64,000 nucleotides of DNA from Acidobacteriota bacterium (GTDB lineage: Bacteria; Acidobacteriota; Blastocatellia; RBC074), in NCBI GenBank assembly GCA_019639255.1, contig JAHBSF010000007.1:53227-117226 (forward strand), written 5' to 3'. This document shows, in pieces, positions 37,860 to 46,819 of this stretch. The notes below the pieces were generated by a model, which was not told where the DNA came from, ran no database searches, and worked only from the letters and a program-made list of their open reading frames with translations. A program made the translations under genes and the position numbers. How positions within the stretch are numbered: position 1 is the first letter of the stretch; each line of letters starts with the position of its first letter.

Positions 37860-40800
37860 TCAGGGGGTGTTGGTTCTGTTGGAGAGCCGTTTATAGTACT
37901 CATCCACCAGCTTACGGTAGCGTTCCGGAGCTTCTCCCTGATCCGAAAGTCGCAGATTGTTGCGCCCGAGTTTTGTTTGAAGGCGGCGACTCAATTCAAT
38001 TTCAACCTCGCGCAGCGGGTCTATTACCTGAGCCTTAAGCAGGGCCGCCGTCTGCGTATCGTCGCGAAAGCCGCTTTCGTTCAACTGGCGCAATCCCTGA
38101 ATAGCGGATTCCAGCCCACGAGCGAGATCGCGCTCGCGGCCAAGACTGCGGCGCAGATCCTCGGCTTCGCGGAGCCGTTCGGCTATTTCGGATCTCAATT
38201 GGCGGTTACCACCCGCAGGGGGGCCGCCGCCCGGCATCATCTGCCCGGGTTGCATGTTCTGCGGTGTCCGCGATTGCGAGGGATTTGATCCGCCGGGTTG
38301 ACCTGCTTGTGAACCCTCTGATTGATTTGGATTGCCGCCCTGTTGTTGACCCTGCTGACCTTGTTGTTGACCCTGCTGACCTTGTTGTTGACCCTGCTGA
38401 CCCTGTTGTTGACCCTGCTGACCCTGTTGTTGACCCTGCTGACCTTGTTGACCCTGCTGACCTTGTTGTCCTTGTTGTTGTCCCTGCTGACCCTGCTGTC
38501 CTTGTTGCTGGCCCTGTTGCTGACCCTGTTGCTGACCGCGCTGATTGGTCTGAGCCTGCTGTTGACCCTGTTGACCTTGTTGACCTTGGCGACCCTGTTC
38601 GCTCATACGTTGGCGCAGGTTCTCCAGGTTATCAGCAAGGCGGCGAGCGCGGTCGAGGGCTTCCTCCGTTTCATTACCACCGGATCTTCGCGAGGCTGCC
38701 CTTTCAGCTTCCTCAAGCTGCTGCGCAACTTCATCCAGGTTTTGTTGAATAACACTTTCACCCTGCCGGGCGCCTTCCATCCAGTTGTTCTGAACCATCT
38801 GTCGGGTGGCGCGTATTCGGTCGGCTACCCGGTTGCGGCGCAGGGAATTCGAAGCCTCACGTAGTTGATCGGCCGCCGCCTGTTGCTCGCCACTCAGGCT
38901 TCGAGCTGTTTGCTCTATATCACGTTCAAGGTTGTTTATTTCGTTGGCGAGATTCTCTTTTCTCTCGTTTAGCCGCTGACGGGCGCTCTGTGATTGCTGT
39001 TCGCCCTGCGCACCCTGCTGCTGGCCCTGCTGTTGGCCCTGCGCACTCTGCTGTTGGCCTTGTTGTTGGCCCTGTTGCTGGCCCTGACGCCTGTTCTGCT
39101 GTTGAGACTCTCGCGCCAGATTGTCAACCTCCTGTGCAATCTCACGCTGCCGCTGAGCGGCATTTGATGCACGCTGTCGCAACTCCTGAACGGATTGACC
39201 CGCACCGCCCTGCTGCAAACGCTGGAGTCGCCGCTGCGCGTCCTCAAGTCTTTGGAGCGCCCGCAGGTTTTGCGCCGTCTGCTCTGTCTGGTTGTTGCTT
39301 TGTCCGGCGTTCTGCGCGCGTTGCATATCGTTTGCAGCCTGTTCAAGCTGCCTGCTCATTTCCGCAAGTTGCGGATCGCGCCGTTCCCGAGACAGGCGTT
39401 CGAGTTCACGTGCGGCCTTTCGGGTTTCTTCGATAAGCTCCTGCTGTTGGCGCCCGCCTCCGCCTCCGCCGCTGCGTTGTTGCTGGCCCTGCTGTGCACG
39501 GCGCTGCTGCTGCTCCATCTCGCGCTGTTGGCGTCGGGCGAGTTCTTCAAGCTTGCGCCGTGTTTCGTCCGTATCCTGCTGCGCCTGTTGCTGCCGCTCG
39601 CGCTGAAGCGTTTCGTACTGATTTTTCATCTTGTCGAGCTCGAGCTCGAACAAGTCGGCAAGTTCCTCGGCTCGCTGCTGCCCGCTGCCCTGGCTCTCCT
39701 GACTGAACGCAACCTGTATCTCGCGGAAAATCGAATCAGCGCGCAGCAACTGCTGCAGCGCTCGCTGTTCCGGTTGCAATGCCTCTTTCGCCTTGCGATT
39801 CTTCTGTTCTACAAGCGCCGCTTCCATCTCCTTTACTGCCTGCTCCAGATGCGCTACGAGCTTCGAAAATTCATCTTGCCCATCTAGCTGCCCCCCGAGC
39901 CGTCGCTTGATACGATCAATCAGCGCGTTTGTGTCATCCCGAAGTTTTTCCTGGCCGAGATAAACCGTATTGTAGTTGTCTTCTCTCTCGGACGCTTCGT
40001 AAAGAGATTCTTCACGCTGTATTCGAAATGTCGCTGCTATTAGCTCCTTTTGCCGTTTGCTGAGGGCGTTTTCCTCCTGCTGCTGACCTCCGCCCTGCCC
40101 TGGAGGCTGCTGAGATTGCCTGAACTCACGCTCGAACGGCTTTACTTCGATGAAATATATATCGCTCGTGGTTTCGTTGCGGGCGTCGCGAGCTTTTGCG
40201 TAATACGAAATGAAATCCCCCGGCTTCAAGCCGTGCTCTTCGAGGAAAAATGTATGCACCCCGGTACGCGAGCGCGCTGCGTCGGTCTTGAGCTGCTGGA
40301 GGTCGACCTTTTTTTCCTCTCCGCCGTTGACCGAGTAATACATTTCCAGAGCCACAACCCCATAATCATCTTCGGCCTTGGCCTGAGTGAAGATTTCTTC
40401 AACGCTTGTGGCGCGCGTATCCCTGCCGGGTTTCTCGAAGCTTACGGTGGGCGGCTGGTCGGTCAAAAGCATAATGTCGAATTCGTTCGACCCGTTGTAG
40501 ATGTCTCCTTCGAGACTGGTCATTTCTATGTGGTAGCTCGTCTCTTTCGTAACCGTGATGTTGCCGGTAAATGCTATTGTGCCGTCTTCGAGCGGTTCGG
40601 ATTGCAAGTCAATCTTTGTGCCGTCGCGCAGCACGATGCGAGCGGCCCTGGCGCGCGCCGTCAGTTTCGCAGACACTGTTACAACTGTTCCGGAGAGCGC
40701 GGCGATATCACCGCCGTCTTCCACTACCCGTTGCGGCAATCCCGTGTAACTTGGGAATGTATAGGTCAGGTCGATCTGTTTGACATACGGCAGGTCGGCT

Positions 40801-41630
40801 ACATCAAGTTTGAATGTCTCGCTTCGGACATTATTCGACTCGACGTAATACTCGATGGAGTCCTGAATATTGAATACGAAATACTGAAAGTCATTCTTAT
40901 GTTTCGCCGGTTCCATAACGTTGCCGATCCATTGGGCGTCGGCAGCGCCGGCTTTCCGCCAGTAAACGGTAACGGGTTCGGCGTAAAAATTGTTAAGGGT
41001 GGCAATGATTCGCTGATCGGAGTTTTTCGGCACGCGGGCGTTGCCTGGTTTGACTCCTATGGTCATTGCGTTCGAAGTTGCGGCCTCGCTCCCCGGAGCG
41101 AGAAGTTGGGTTAATCCTCCGCTGATCTCCCTCGGCCCGTAAACAATAACGCCGGCGAGCAGTATTACAGCCGCCGCCGCCGCCGCACCATACTGGATCG
41201 CGCGTTTCCCTGGAATGATATCGTCGACTGCGATTTCGCCGGCGTGCTGATCAGCATCCTCGGCCAGTCTCGCTATGATCGCACCATCCTGTTGAGCGGC
41301 GCCGCCAAACTCCACGGCGCTAACCAGTCGCTCGTCAAGGCCGGGTTTTCGCTCTTCGATCAGGCGTGCAAGCTGCTCATCGGTCGGCCGGCGTTTGAGC
41401 GGGCGAACAATGAAATACCAGGCGGTAGCGGCCAGCGCTGCGAGCCCTGCAATTCGCAGGGAAACGAGCATTCCCGTATTGCCGCGATATCGAAAGGCGA
41501 GCCATCCGAGCAGCATAAACATTCCGGCAAGGCCGGCGCAAAGTACGGCTGCTCCCTTGAGGATTGCGATCTGCGTCCGGCGGCGGCGTACCGCCTGAAT
41601 CAACCCGCCGAGTGCCGTGTCCCTCAACAT
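37860..41630 (-). CDS. DUF4175-like membrane protein with very Gln-rich coiled-coil and low-complexity domain
   Basis: 1256 residues. Two N-terminal transmembrane helices (about 26-46 and 55-74) and a third (about 148-167) are followed by a beta-rich extracytoplasmic region (about 200-490, with VYWRKAGAADAQWIGN and DDYGVVALEMYYSVNGGEEK), typical of DUF4175 proteins in MoxR/Bat clusters. From about 515 the sequence is Gln/Arg/Glu-rich coiled coil, and residues about 1010-1100 are nearly pure GQQGQQQ repeats. The last 90 residues (EIAERLREAEDLRRSLGRE...) are ordinary helix. It is probably periplasmic and envelope-associated; function is unknown. It follows the BatA-VWA gene by 42 nt. Confidence 0.85.
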   Translation of the reverse strand: MLRDTALGGLIQAVRRRRTQIAILKGAAVLCAGLAGMFMLLGWLAFRYRGNTGMLVSLRIAGLAALAATAWYFIVRPLKRRPTDEQLARLIEERKPGLDERLVSAVEFGGAAQQDGAIIARLAEDADQHAGEIAVDDIIPGKRAIQYGAAAAAAVILLAGVIVYGPREISGGLTQLLAPGSEAATSNAMTIGVKPGNARVPKNSDQRIIATLNNFYAEPVTVYWRKAGAADAQWIGNVMEPAKHKNDFQYFVFNIQDSIEYYVESNNVRSETFKLDVADLPYVKQIDLTYTFPSYTGLPQRVVEDGGDIAALSGTVVTVSAKLTARARAARIVLRDGTKIDLQSEPLEDGTIAFTGNITVTKETSYHIEMTSLEGDIYNGSNEFDIMLLTDQPPTVSFEKPGRDTRATSVEEIFTQAKAEDDYGVVALEMYYSVNGGEEKKVDLQQLKTDAARSRTGVHTFFLEEHGLKPGDFISYYAKARDARNETTSDIYFIEVKPFEREFRQSQQPPGQGGGQQQEENALSKRQKELIAATFRIQREESLYEASEREDNYNTVYLGQEKLRDDTNALIDRIKRRLGGQLDGQDEFSKLVAHLEQAVKEMEAALVEQKNRKAKEALQPEQRALQQLLRADSIFREIQVAFSQESQGSGQQRAEELADLFELELDKMKNQYETLQRERQQQAQQDTDETRRKLEELARRQQREMEQQQRRAQQGQQQRSGGGGGGRQQQELIEETRKAARELERLSRERRDPQLAEMSRQLEQAANDMQRAQNAGQSNNQTEQTAQNLRALQRLEDAQRRLQRLQQGGAGQSVQELRQRASNAAQRQREIAQEVDNLARESQQQNRRQGQQQGQQQGQQQSAQGQQQGQQQGAQGEQQSQSARQRLNERKENLANEINNLERDIEQTARSLSGEQQAAADQLREASNSLRRNRVADRIRATRQMVQNNWMEGARQGESVIQQNLDEVAQQLEEAERAASRRSGGNETEEALDRARRLADNLENLRQRMSEQGRQGQQGQQGQQQAQTNQRGQQQGQQQGQQQGQQGQQGQQQGQQGQQGQQGQQGQQQGQQGQQQGQQGQQQGQQGQQQGQQGQQQGGNPNQSEGSQAGQPGGSNPSQSRTPQNMQPGQMMPGGGPPAGGNRQLRSEIAERLREAEDLRRSLGRERDLARGLESAIQGLRQLNESGFRDDTQTAALLKAQVIDPLREVEIELSRRLQTKLGRNNLRLSDQGEAPERYRKLVDEYYKRLSNRTNTP
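38340..38600. repeat. In-gene tandem repeat of about 21 bp encoding GQQGQQQ units
   Basis: On the plus strand the unit CCTGCTGACCTTGTTGTTGA recurs with small changes and truncated units, always in multiples of three. It encodes the Gly-Gln repeats of the DUF4175-like protein on the minus strand. Such repeats are prone to slippage, so the copy number probably varies between strains and the local assembly should be treated with caution. Confidence 0.9.
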
Positions 41631-41672
41631 AGTAATTCTCCTGTTGAACCCGCCCGTTTCGAATTGCGGAAA

Positions 41673-43715
41673 TCAATTGATTATCCGCGCCGTTTTCATC
41701 CTGCGTGCAATGACAGCTTCTGAAACAAACAATAACATCGATGCCAGCAACAACAGCCACCAGACGCGCTGTTTTCCTTCGATTTCTTCGCGGCTGGGTT
41801 TTACCTCCGCAGCCCCGGCGCTCGCGCCGGATGCGCCTTGATTGCCGCTGCTTACGCTCGCTACAAATTCATTTACATCGAGCCTGGTCAAATCCGATTC
41901 GCGTCCATCCACGTTGACTGCGACGAAGGCAGGAGCCCCGGGATAACGCAATCTGTAAAATCCCGTCTCGCGCGGATTTACGATCAGATCTCCGAGCGGT
42001 GTTTCGGCTTTTTCGGTAATCCTTACTCCCGAAGGGGAATCTACAGCCGGAAGCGTCCCATCCTGAGCCGGCGGCGCCGTCAACGGTTTTCCGACCGGAT
42101 AGGAAGTCTTCTCGTCCCGCTCGCCGAGATGCCTTACCGCCTGCCTTACAAGCGGCAAATATATGGGCGATAGCGGCATATCATTCCACGTCGAGTCGAG
42201 AGTCGATGTGAAAAGCAGCACCTTTCCCTTGCCGTGCGCCCCTTCGATGAGTGCAGGAGAACCGTCACCAAAGCGGGCAAGCACCGAGCTTTTTTCGCTG
42301 GGAGTGGACCGGTGGTATCCGAAAAACCTCGTAGCAGAGACGCGACCGCTTTCGCGAAAGATTTCAAACACAGGGTGGTCGGTCTTGATTTCACTGAAAA
42401 CAGCATAATCACTGCGTGCTTGTACCGGTTCCTGTAATTTTGCGGGTGCAAGCGTCCCGAACTGCCGGTTGAATACGTCGGCGCGAGTATGCGGCCCCGC
42501 GGCGATTATCAAGCCTCCACCCGCTTCTGTAAATTTTAACAACTGCCCAGCAACCGCATCGCTCAAATCTGCGGGATCGTTCAGTATCACGACTCTATAA
42601 GACCCAAGCTCTCCCGGATTGACCGATCCCGCAGATTTGACGGTCAGCGAAAAGGGAAGATTTTCGCCCGCCGTGAGCGCATTCTTCAGGAAAAAGCTTT
42701 CGCTCTGCCCTCGAACTGCGGTGTCTATTACCAGCGCTTTATATTGTTCAGCGCGTTTGATCGTAAAAAAGTATCTGTTGTCGGGAGCAAACGCGTCATC
42801 GCTGATGGTTGCCATGCAGCGGTTTACGCCGTCGCTCAGGTTGAAACCGGTAAATTCCACGCTTTCAACACCGCGCGCAGGAATCCGGAGTTCGCGTTTT
42901 TCGACCACATGATCATTAATGCTTAACTCTACGCGTACACCCGAACGGTCTTCGTCGCTGAAATTTGCAACCCTTACGTTGATCTTGTCCGTGTATTTCT
43001 GCTGGTAAATTACCGGATGCGCTCCTACCTCGACGATGGCCAGATTCGGCGCAGAACCCTCGCCTACGTCCACCGGCAACAGCTTGATTTCCCTTGGCAG
43101 CCTGTAACCGCCCTCACCTACAGTCCGGCCGGACGCCTGAAAATCGCTGATCAGGAATATGCGGCGTTCTCCCTTACCGGCCTCGGCAAACACATTTTCC
43201 GTTGCACGCAGCGCCTGTTCGTAATCCGTGGCTCCGAGACCGGGTACAATCAGGTCGATTTGCGATCGGAGTTTTTCGGCGTCGGTTGTGAGGCGAGAGA
43301 GGATTTCGAAGTCCTGTCCGAACGTAACGAGTGCGGACTTTTCCCCGGAAACATCGTCCAGAATCGCCCGTGCACGCGCTTTCGCCTGCTCGCTTCTATT
43401 GCCGAAACGCATGCTGAGCGAATTGTCGATCAACAGCAGATTCGACCGGTCGCTTTGCAGCGCCGCCGCGCCGTCGCCTTCAAAAAACGGGCGCGCGAAA
43501 GCAAGCACGGCAAGCATTATCGCAAGCGACCGCAGCAGCAGGAGCAACAGGTTGTGCAGCCTTTTGCGCCGGATTGTTCTTTGCGGGACTTTCCGCACAA
43601 ACATCAGGGAAGGGAATTCCACGAGCGGCGCACGCGTCCTGCGCACCAGATGCACGATTATCGGCGCCGCGAGTGCGGCCAAACCGAGGAGAAAAAGCGG
43701 ACTCAATAACGACAT
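41673..43715 (-). CDS. BatA-type membrane protein with VWA domain
   Basis: 680 residues. The N-terminal BatA region (1-80) has two hydrophobic helices around LVRRTRAPLVEFPSLMFVRKVPQRTIRRKRL, followed by a von Willebrand A domain with MIDAS motif LLIDNSLSMRFG (about 95), then SALVTFG, and GLGATDYEQALR. A beta-sandwich region (about 230-370) and a GATase-like segment (VVILNDPADLSDAVAGQL, GGGLIIAAGPHT) follow. A final transmembrane helix lies near 655-675 (RVWWLLLLASMLLFVSEAVI). It is related to Bat (Bacteroides aerotolerance) proteins, whose MIDAS binds divalent metal and partner proteins. It lies between the DUF58 and DUF4175 genes. Confidence 0.92.
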   Translation of the reverse strand: MSLLSPLFLLGLAALAAPIIVHLVRRTRAPLVEFPSLMFVRKVPQRTIRRKRLHNLLLLLLRSLAIMLAVLAFARPFFEGDGAAALQSDRSNLLLIDNSLSMRFGNRSEQAKARARAILDDVSGEKSALVTFGQDFEILSRLTTDAEKLRSQIDLIVPGLGATDYEQALRATENVFAEAGKGERRIFLISDFQASGRTVGEGGYRLPREIKLLPVDVGEGSAPNLAIVEVGAHPVIYQQKYTDKINVRVANFSDEDRSGVRVELSINDHVVEKRELRIPARGVESVEFTGFNLSDGVNRCMATISDDAFAPDNRYFFTIKRAEQYKALVIDTAVRGQSESFFLKNALTAGENLPFSLTVKSAGSVNPGELGSYRVVILNDPADLSDAVAGQLLKFTEAGGGLIIAAGPHTRADVFNRQFGTLAPAKLQEPVQARSDYAVFSEIKTDHPVFEIFRESGRVSATRFFGYHRSTPSEKSSVLARFGDGSPALIEGAHGKGKVLLFTSTLDSTWNDMPLSPIYLPLVRQAVRHLGERDEKTSYPVGKPLTAPPAQDGTLPAVDSPSGVRITEKAETPLGDLIVNPRETGFYRLRYPGAPAFVAVNVDGRESDLTRLDVNEFVASVSSGNQGASGASAGAAEVKPSREEIEGKQRVWWLLLLASMLLFVSEAVIARRMKTARIIN

Positions 43716-43772
43716 TACTTTACAGCCTGATCCGTGTTGCAGATGCTTGAAGCTGCATCGGGAAGATAAGCC

Positions 43773-44738
43773 TCAACCGGACCTTTTCGCCAAAAATGAA
43801 AACAATGCAAAATCAAGCGCCCGATCCGTAGTCAACAGATCATAATCAATCCGGTTTGCAGCAGCGCCATCGCGAATTGCGTTGATGTGATCCTGCAGGG
43901 TGGCCCTGTAGCCCTCGGCAAGCAGGTCCGGCAGTACGTGGATCATCTCTTCGGTTTCCACGTCCTGAAGCATCACCGGGTCTCTGAAATCAAAATCGAT
44001 CTCGTTGCGATCAAGCACCTGGAACACTATTACGTCATTTCCGCGAAAACGCAGGTGTTGAAGTGCATTTATGATCGCAGCCGGTTCATCGTAAAAATCT
44101 GAAATAACCACCACAATTCCGCGCCGGGTTATTCGCTCAGCCGCCTGATGAAGCACGCCGGAAATGCTGGTTTCCCGCTCAGTCGACGCATTCTCCAGAT
44201 GTCCGAAAATCGTTCGCAAATGCCCGGTCCTGTTGTGCGCCGGTACGTGAGTTCGGATCACGCTATCGAAAACCATCAACCCTACGGCGTCCTGCTGCCG
44301 GTTTGCCAGATACGCCAGCGCCGCAGCCAGAAACTTGCCGTATTGAAATTTCGTGACGCCTCCGCTCGAATACGACATCGACGTGCTGGCATCGAGCAGT
44401 ATATGGCACTGCGCATTTGTATCCGCCCGGTACTTCTTGATGAAATACCTGTCGGTGCGTCCGAGCAGTTTCCAGTCGAGATGCCGGAGGTCGTCGCCCG
44501 GCATATATTGCCGGTATTCTGCAAATTCGGTCGAAAAACCGGTAAACGGGGATCTGTGCAAACCGGAGATGAATCCCTCGACTACGGCTCGCGCGAGCAG
44601 TTCAAGAGAACTGATCGTGGAGAGCACTTCAGGCGCAAGAAATCGCGTCGAGGCTCCGCCGGTAGTCAGACCCTGCCCTGAATCTGATCCGCGTGCAGGA
44701 TCGCTGCCGGCCCTTTTTGATTTCAGGAAATCCCACAT
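43773..44738 (-). CDS. DUF58 family protein (VWA-like, MoxR partner)
   Basis: 321 residues. The hallmark DUF58 segment GDDLRHLDWKLLGRTDRYFIKKY is followed by a VWA-like fold with CHILLDASTSMSY, then GLMVFDSVIRTHVP and IVVVISDFYDEPAAIINALQHL. DUF58 proteins are nearly always paired with MoxR ATPases and thought to be their client or adaptor. No transmembrane helix is seen, so it is cytosolic. It is separated from the upstream MoxR gene by a palindromic element that fills most of the 136-nt gap, unlike most such pairs, which are tightly coupled. Confidence 0.93.
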   Translation of the reverse strand: MWDFLKSKRAGSDPARGSDSGQGLTTGGASTRFLAPEVLSTISSLELLARAVVEGFISGLHRSPFTGFSTEFAEYRQYMPGDDLRHLDWKLLGRTDRYFIKKYRADTNAQCHILLDASTSMSYSSGGVTKFQYGKFLAAALAYLANRQQDAVGLMVFDSVIRTHVPAHNRTGHLRTIFGHLENASTERETSISGVLHQAAERITRRGIVVVISDFYDEPAAIINALQHLRFRGNDVIVFQVLDRNEIDFDFRDPVMLQDVETEEMIHVLPDLLAEGYRATLQDHINAIRDGAAANRIDYDLLTTDRALDFALFSFLAKRSG

Positions 44739-44763
44739 TCCGCTTTTGCCTCAGTATTGGGGA

Positions 44764-44863
44764 AAAGAGAGATGACGAAACAAACGAAATAAGACGGAAC
44801 AGGGGGAAATATTCAGCTTTTCCGTAGTTTTCGTATCATATCGAATGTTGCGTTATCTCTCTC
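44764..44863. repeat. Palindromic ACGRAA-array element (full copy)
   Basis: Left arm AAGAGAGATGACGAAACAAA continuing CGAAATAAGACGGAACAGGG; right arm TTTCCGTAGTTTTCGTATCA continuing TATCGAATGTTGCGTTATC. Submotif positions are kept in the left arm although the first motif reads ACGAAA and the last has decayed. It lies between the MoxR gene and its DUF58 partner, interrupting an otherwise compact operon. Confidence 0.9.
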
Positions 44864-44874
44864 ACCAGGTTTGC

Positions 44875-45897
44875 CTATTTAAGGCCCGATCTGGGTTCTG
44901 GGGCTGCCTCAACAAGTTTTTGAATTACCTGATCGGTATCCACTTTTTCCGATTCCGCCTGAAAATTGAGCAGTATGCGGTGGCGCAGCACGGGCAACGC
45001 CATGGCTCGCACATCCTCGCACGACACGTTGTAGCGACCGTGGAAAATCGCCCGAGCCTTCGCGCCGAGGATCAGGAACTGCGAAGCGCGCAATGACCCC
45101 CCCCAGGTTACCCAGCGTTTGACGAAATCCGCCGACCTCTCGCCGTCAGGTCGGCTGCTTGCAACAAGCTGCACCGCATACCGCACTACTGATTCGGCAG
45201 CCGGGACTTTTCGCACGAGCCGTTGGAAGGCAAGGATTTCTTCCGCGCTCATCAGCCGTTCGAATTTCACATCCTGCGGTGATGTCGTCATTTGCACGAC
45301 GGCCACTTCGTCGGCTTCGGGCAGGTATCCGATTCGCACATTGAACATAAAGCGATCGAGCTGGGCTTCCGGCAGCGGGTATGTGCCTTCCATTTCGATC
45401 GGATTTTGGGTGGCAAGAACAAAAAACGGGCGCGGCAATGGGTAGGTTGTTCCCTGGACGGTTACACTGCCTTCCTGCATTGCTTCGAGCAGCGCCGACT
45501 GGGTTTTGGGCGGCGTGCGGTTAATTTCGTCTGCAAGAATGATGTTGGCGAAAACCGGCCCGCGAATGAACTGCAATTGGCGGTGGCCGGTGGTGCGGTC
45601 TTCTTCTATGATCTCCGTACCCGTTATATCGGCAGGCATAAGGTCCGGAGTAAACTGAATTCTCTTGAACGACAGATCCAACACATTCGCGATGGTTCGG
45701 ACGAGCAGGGTTTTTGCAAGACCGGGCACACCCGTAATGATCGAATGTCCGCCCACGAATAGCGATATGAGCACCTGCTCGACGACTTCATCCTGTCCGA
45801 TGATCGTTTTGCGGATCTCGCGAAGCACGCTCTCACGCGCCGAAACCAGTTTGTCGAGCAGTTCCTCGTCGCGGATCGCGTTTGTATCAACAGCCAT
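44875..45897 (-). CDS. MoxR family AAA+ ATPase
   Basis: About 340 residues. Walker A SIITGVPGLAKTLLVR, Walker B with sensor NIILADEINRTPPKTQSALLEAMQE, LFVLATQNPIEMEGTYPLPEAQLDRF (sensor 1 and arginine finger region), and a C-terminal lid domain with WVTWGGSLRASQFLILGAKARA. MoxR ATPases act as chaperones that mature or activate protein complexes, usually with DUF58 and VWA partners as here. ATG 45897 is preferred because AAGGAG lies a few bases upstream; the frame extends to 45975 without support. Confidence 0.95.
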   Translation of the reverse strand: MAVDTNAIRDEELLDKLVSARESVLREIRKTIIGQDEVVEQVLISLFVGGHSIITGVPGLAKTLLVRTIANVLDLSFKRIQFTPDLMPADITGTEIIEEDRTTGHRQLQFIRGPVFANIILADEINRTPPKTQSALLEAMQEGSVTVQGTTYPLPRPFFVLATQNPIEMEGTYPLPEAQLDRFMFNVRIGYLPEADEVAVVQMTTSPQDVKFERLMSAEEILAFQRLVRKVPAAESVVRYAVQLVASSRPDGERSADFVKRWVTWGGSLRASQFLILGAKARAIFHGRYNVSCEDVRAMALPVLRHRILLNFQAESEKVDTDQVIQKLVEAAPEPRSGLK

Positions 45898-45971
45898 CCC
45901 GTCTCCTTTGTCGCGGTGTCGTTCTTCAATAGTGCCGCACGCCGCAGCATCTCCGCCTGTATTCGGCGATC

Positions 45972-46772
45972 TCAATGCGTCAGGGCGTACATGAAATAAT
46001 TAACTCCGAACTTGTACGATTCGTTCGTCTCTTCAATGGGGCGAAACGGATTATCCGACCATTGCCAGTAGTCGCTCATATCGTAGTTGTAATTCGCAAT
46101 CATCATCAGCCTTCCAGTTTCGTCCTCAAGGCCCCAGAACTCCGGCTCATAACTCCCATACATAGGTCGCAGATCGAGCGTCTTGATGGAGAAGAAACAG
46201 TTGAATACAGGATGTGAAATGTCCAGGCGCTTGAGCGCGTATTCCGGAAACGCCCGCTGCAGATGATTTCTCAGAACATAAAATTCCCTCTCGCTTCTGA
46301 AGTCGTCGACCATCACGAAACCGCCGCGCAGGCAGTATTCTCGCAATCCTGCAAGCTCCTTTTCAGGAAGATCCATAAAACCGACTTCGCACAAATATAT
46401 GATCGGATACTTGAAAATTTCCGGATCGTCGAAACTGAATATGGGTTCATTTATGTCGAGCGTAAGATCCGCTTTGGAAAGTTCCGACATGATCTTCATC
46501 AGGTGCCGGCCGGCCATCGGATAATCGTGCGACCAGGGAAGCCCACCGTCTCCTATAAAGGGTTGAAAGTATCCAGCCCAAACGCCGACATCGAATTTCG
46601 CGCGCGCAAAAGTTATACGTCCCGACAAATCGGCATCATTTTTCGGCACCTCTGTAATGAACTGACGCTCCCCGCGCGCCCTCCGGCCCGAGCGCTGCGC
46701 AGGTGCAAGAGTGGCGAGCAGGCAAATCGCAGCCACGATCCAGATTATCGAAATTCTACTTCGCGTACGCAT
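45972..46772 (-). CDS. DUF4159 exported protein
   Basis: About 266 residues. A signal peptide (SIIWIVAAICLLATLAPAQ) precedes the DUF4159 domain (about 40-262): ITFARAKFDVG, WSHDYPMAGRHLMKIMSELSKADL, YPIIYLCEVGFMDLPEKELAGLREYCLRGGFVMVDDF, HPVFNCFFSI and an aromatic C-terminus (YNYDMSDYWQWSD, VNYFMYALTH). The domain resembles a GATase-like flavodoxin fold found at the C-terminus of some Bat-cluster proteins. Here it stands alone and is exported. ATG 46772 follows GGAG; an in-frame TTG exists at 46793. Function unknown, but the gene is almost always beside MoxR/DUF58 genes. Confidence 0.9.
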   Translation of the reverse strand: MRTRSRISIIWIVAAICLLATLAPAQRSGRRARGERQFITEVPKNDADLSGRITFARAKFDVGVWAGYFQPFIGDGGLPWSHDYPMAGRHLMKIMSELSKADLTLDINEPIFSFDDPEIFKYPIIYLCEVGFMDLPEKELAGLREYCLRGGFVMVDDFRSEREFYVLRNHLQRAFPEYALKRLDISHPVFNCFFSIKTLDLRPMYGSYEPEFWGLEDETGRLMMIANYNYDMSDYWQWSDNPFRPIEETNESYKFGVNYFMYALTH

Positions 46773-46819
46773 CGCGCTCCATTTCAGTTTCAACCATTGC
46801 GAATCTTCGGACCTTCGGC

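Noticed and set aside
38322..38864. Plus-strand open frame rich in Leu-Thr repeats opposite the Gln-rich gene
   Set aside because: It is the antisense translation of the 21-bp repeat encoding Gly-Gln; the DUF4175-like frame on the minus strand has family features and fits the operon.
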